Source: Taibaiella lutea
GTDB taxonomy: Bacteria; Bacteroidota; Bacteroidia; Chitinophagales; Chitinophagaceae
Direction of reading: 5' to 3'
DNA: 64,000 nt
Assembly (NCBI RefSeq): GCF_008629695.1
Contig: NZ_VWSH01000002.1
Span: 155,410-219,409, forward strand
This document shows positions 63,120 through 64,000 of this stretch, piece by piece. The notes below the pieces were generated by a model that was given only the letters and a program-made list of their open reading frames with translations, was not told the origin of the DNA and did no database searches. The position numbers were made by a program, and so were the translations under genes. Numbering within the stretch: position 1 is the stretch's first letter; each line of letters begins with the position of its first letter.

Positions 63120-63323
63120 TCAGGAAGTTGGATTTCCGCCACCTTTAATCGGATCAGCATCTAAGCCGCCTCCCGTAAAAGTGCAATCATCGGTGTCGCA
63201 ATCTCCGTAAGAGCAGGAAGAATAGAAAATACATGTACCACCACTAACTTTTTGCATTTCTGCAACTTGAATACGAGTGTTTTTTTCAAATTTCTCGAAT
63301 TCGTTTAGAAAATTCTTTTTCAT
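63120..63323 (-). CDS. RiPP precursor peptide, copy 1 (double-Gly leader, four-Cys core)
   Basis: This 67-residue precursor has a leader identical to the other copy (29 residues ending VSGG) and the same first part of the core (TCIFYSSCSYGDCDTDDCTF). It then has a longer tail, GGGLDADPIKGGGNPTS, which adds a Lys absent from the other copy. It is first in the minus-strand unit, with a TACATTTG box 113 bp upstream. The near-identity of the two copies points to a recent duplication, with change confined to the last residues. Confidence 0.9.
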   Translation of the reverse strand: MKKNFLNEFEKFEKNTRIQVAEMQKVSGGTCIFYSSCSYGDCDTDDCTFTGGGLDADPIKGGGNPTS

Positions 63324-63435
63324 AAAACAGTTTTGTATTGGTTAAACAATAATATGAAATTAAAAAAATATTATTAAAGAAGTCTTTCTTTATTGTTAAT
63401 GTTTTGTTGATGTTTTATACGCAAAACATGTAGTA

Positions 63436-63443
63436 CAAATGTA
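63436..63443 (-). promoter_or_regulatory. Candidate -7 box of the precursor operon
   Basis: The minus strand reads TACATTTG, an exact TAnnTTTG match, 113 bp upstream of the precursor start at 63323. The long leader could carry regulation. A standard -33 element was not found. Confidence 0.4.
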
Positions 63444-63498
63444 AATTGCCTGATGTTGAAAGTTTTATGAAATGGGTAAGGCTGCAATGAATGTCTGT

Positions 63499-63852
63499 TT
63501 ATACCAGCTCAATGTCCATTGTTTTAATCAGGCCATTGTCGAAAGTATAAATGTGCTTTACAATGCCGTCAAACATTACGTTATCCTGCAGATCCTTTAC
63601 TATTTGATGGACTTCCACTTCCAGGCTTCCATTCTGCCTTTCGGTAAATACGGTGGGTGCTACCTTTGGGTTTATCTCCTTCCATTGCCTTGTCCAATAT
63701 TCCTTTATTGCTTCGTGTCCGCTTATATAGCCGCCTTCCCAGGCTTTTGACCATTGCACGTCGGGCTGCATTGTTGAAAGCGCCTTGTCAATATCTCTGT
63801 CGTTGAATGCAGCGTATGCTTTTTTAATTAAATCTTTGAATGGTGTTGTCAT
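63499..63852 (-). CDS. SnoaL-like/NTF2-fold protein
   Basis: The start at 63852 (MTTPFKDLIKKAYAAFNDRD) is preferred over an in-frame ATG at 63894, which adds residues that overlap the palindrome cluster upstream. The 117-residue product is a single NTF2-fold domain: the helix AYAAFNDRDIDKALSTMQPD, then VQWSKAWEGGYISGHEAIKE, and strands including VFTERQNGSLEVEVHQIV and HIYTFDNGLIKTMDIEL. Family members range from ring isomerases to binding proteins, so no reaction is assigned. It reads towards the precursor genes but has its own position and is probably unrelated to the cluster. Confidence 0.85.
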   Translation of the reverse strand: MTTPFKDLIKKAYAAFNDRDIDKALSTMQPDVQWSKAWEGGYISGHEAIKEYWTRQWKEINPKVAPTVFTERQNGSLEVEVHQIVKDLQDNVMFDGIVKHIYTFDNGLIKTMDIELV

Positions 63853-63876
63853 AATGTTTGTTGGTTTGTAAGCTGA

Positions 63877-63921
63877 CGATGGGTTTGTACCCATCGCTAT
63901 TGTGTTTCACCCTTTCAGGGT
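63877..63921. repeat. REP-like palindrome cluster
   Basis: CGATGGGT (63877-63884) pairs with ACCCATCG (63889-63896), and ACCCT (63909-63913) with AGGGT (63917-63921). Similar GGGTTT...ACCCATCGCTAT segments are, as I recall, dispersed extragenic repeats in Bacteroidota. Further C- and G-rich half-sites (GAACGGG, TCCGAAAGGGA) continue towards the window edge. No gene is seen in the last 106 bases. Confidence 0.45.
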
Positions 63922-64000
63922 TTTCCTGAACGGGTTGAGCATCTATCAGATTTTCTTGTCCGAAAGGGATTGGTTATCTGATTTAATTCCAGATCTCGTT

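Noticed and set aside
62741-63323. Lanthipeptide or sactipeptide precursors
   Set aside because: No lanthionine synthetase is present and the SPASM protein lacks a radical SAM CxxxCxxC motif; the ATP-grasp partner favours a graspetide.

Overview
The window reads as chromosome of a member of the Bacteroidota, probably close to the Chitinophagaceae. The evidence is a large set of secreted proteins ending in type IX secretion (T9SS) type A sorting domains or a gliding-motility-associated C-terminal domain, a TonB-dependent receptor beside a DUF5689 lipoprotein, TAnnTTTG-type -7 boxes, and a grasp-with-spasm peptide cluster. No rRNA, CRISPR array, insertion sequence or complete prophage was seen.

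Layout. 1-26.1 kb: mostly minus-strand secreted and surface proteins (DUF5689 lipoprotein, TonB-dependent receptor and lamin-tail protein in one operon; an SBBP-repeat giant; Ig-like T9SS proteins; a GH5 glycosidase). They are interrupted by a plus-strand, signal-less, phage-tailspike-like protein and a small HTH regulator preceded by thirteen 21-bp repeats. 26.4-28.4 kb: a radical SAM/DUF4130 pair implicated in DNA metabolism, followed by eight 43-bp repeats. 29-32 kb: a hybrid histidine kinase. 32.4-38.6 kb: an AT-rich defence island between direct repeats of the mnmE 3' end. It holds a CBASS operon (DncV-like CD-NTase, E2-like protein with a SEC-C motif, TIR-STING effector), a divergent AAA15-type ATPase and a HEPN-like protein. 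38.6-56 kb: housekeeping and envelope genes (mnmE, an N-acetylglucosamine-kinase-like protein, a parvulin PPIase, an M1 peptidase, a lysyl-endopeptidase-like protease, clpB, a universal stress protein, a GH3-family protein, a lipoprotein and a DUF6159 membrane protein). 56.2 kb: initiator tRNA-Met whose 3' half is tandemly repeated. 56.6-63.3 kb: a RiPP cluster (C39-peptidase ABC exporter, ATP-grasp, small unknown, SPASM protein, VKOR-thioredoxin protein, two near-identical double-Gly precursor peptides). 63.5 kb: a SnoaL-like protein, then a REP-like palindrome cluster.

How the parts work together. In the CBASS operon, phage infection would make the CD-NTase produce a cyclic nucleotide that the STING domain binds, which switches on NAD+ cleavage by the fused TIR domain; the E2-like protein probably conditions the synthase. 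In the peptide cluster, the ATP-grasp and SPASM proteins would modify the core, the VKOR-thioredoxin protein would oxidise its four cysteines, and the C39 exporter would cut after Gly-Gly and export it. The most notable items are the E2-containing TIR-STING CBASS, its location at an mnmE 3'-end attachment site like that of Salmonella genomic island 1, and the duplicated four-cysteine graspetide-type precursor. All functional statements are by family recognition from the sequence alone; no database search was run.
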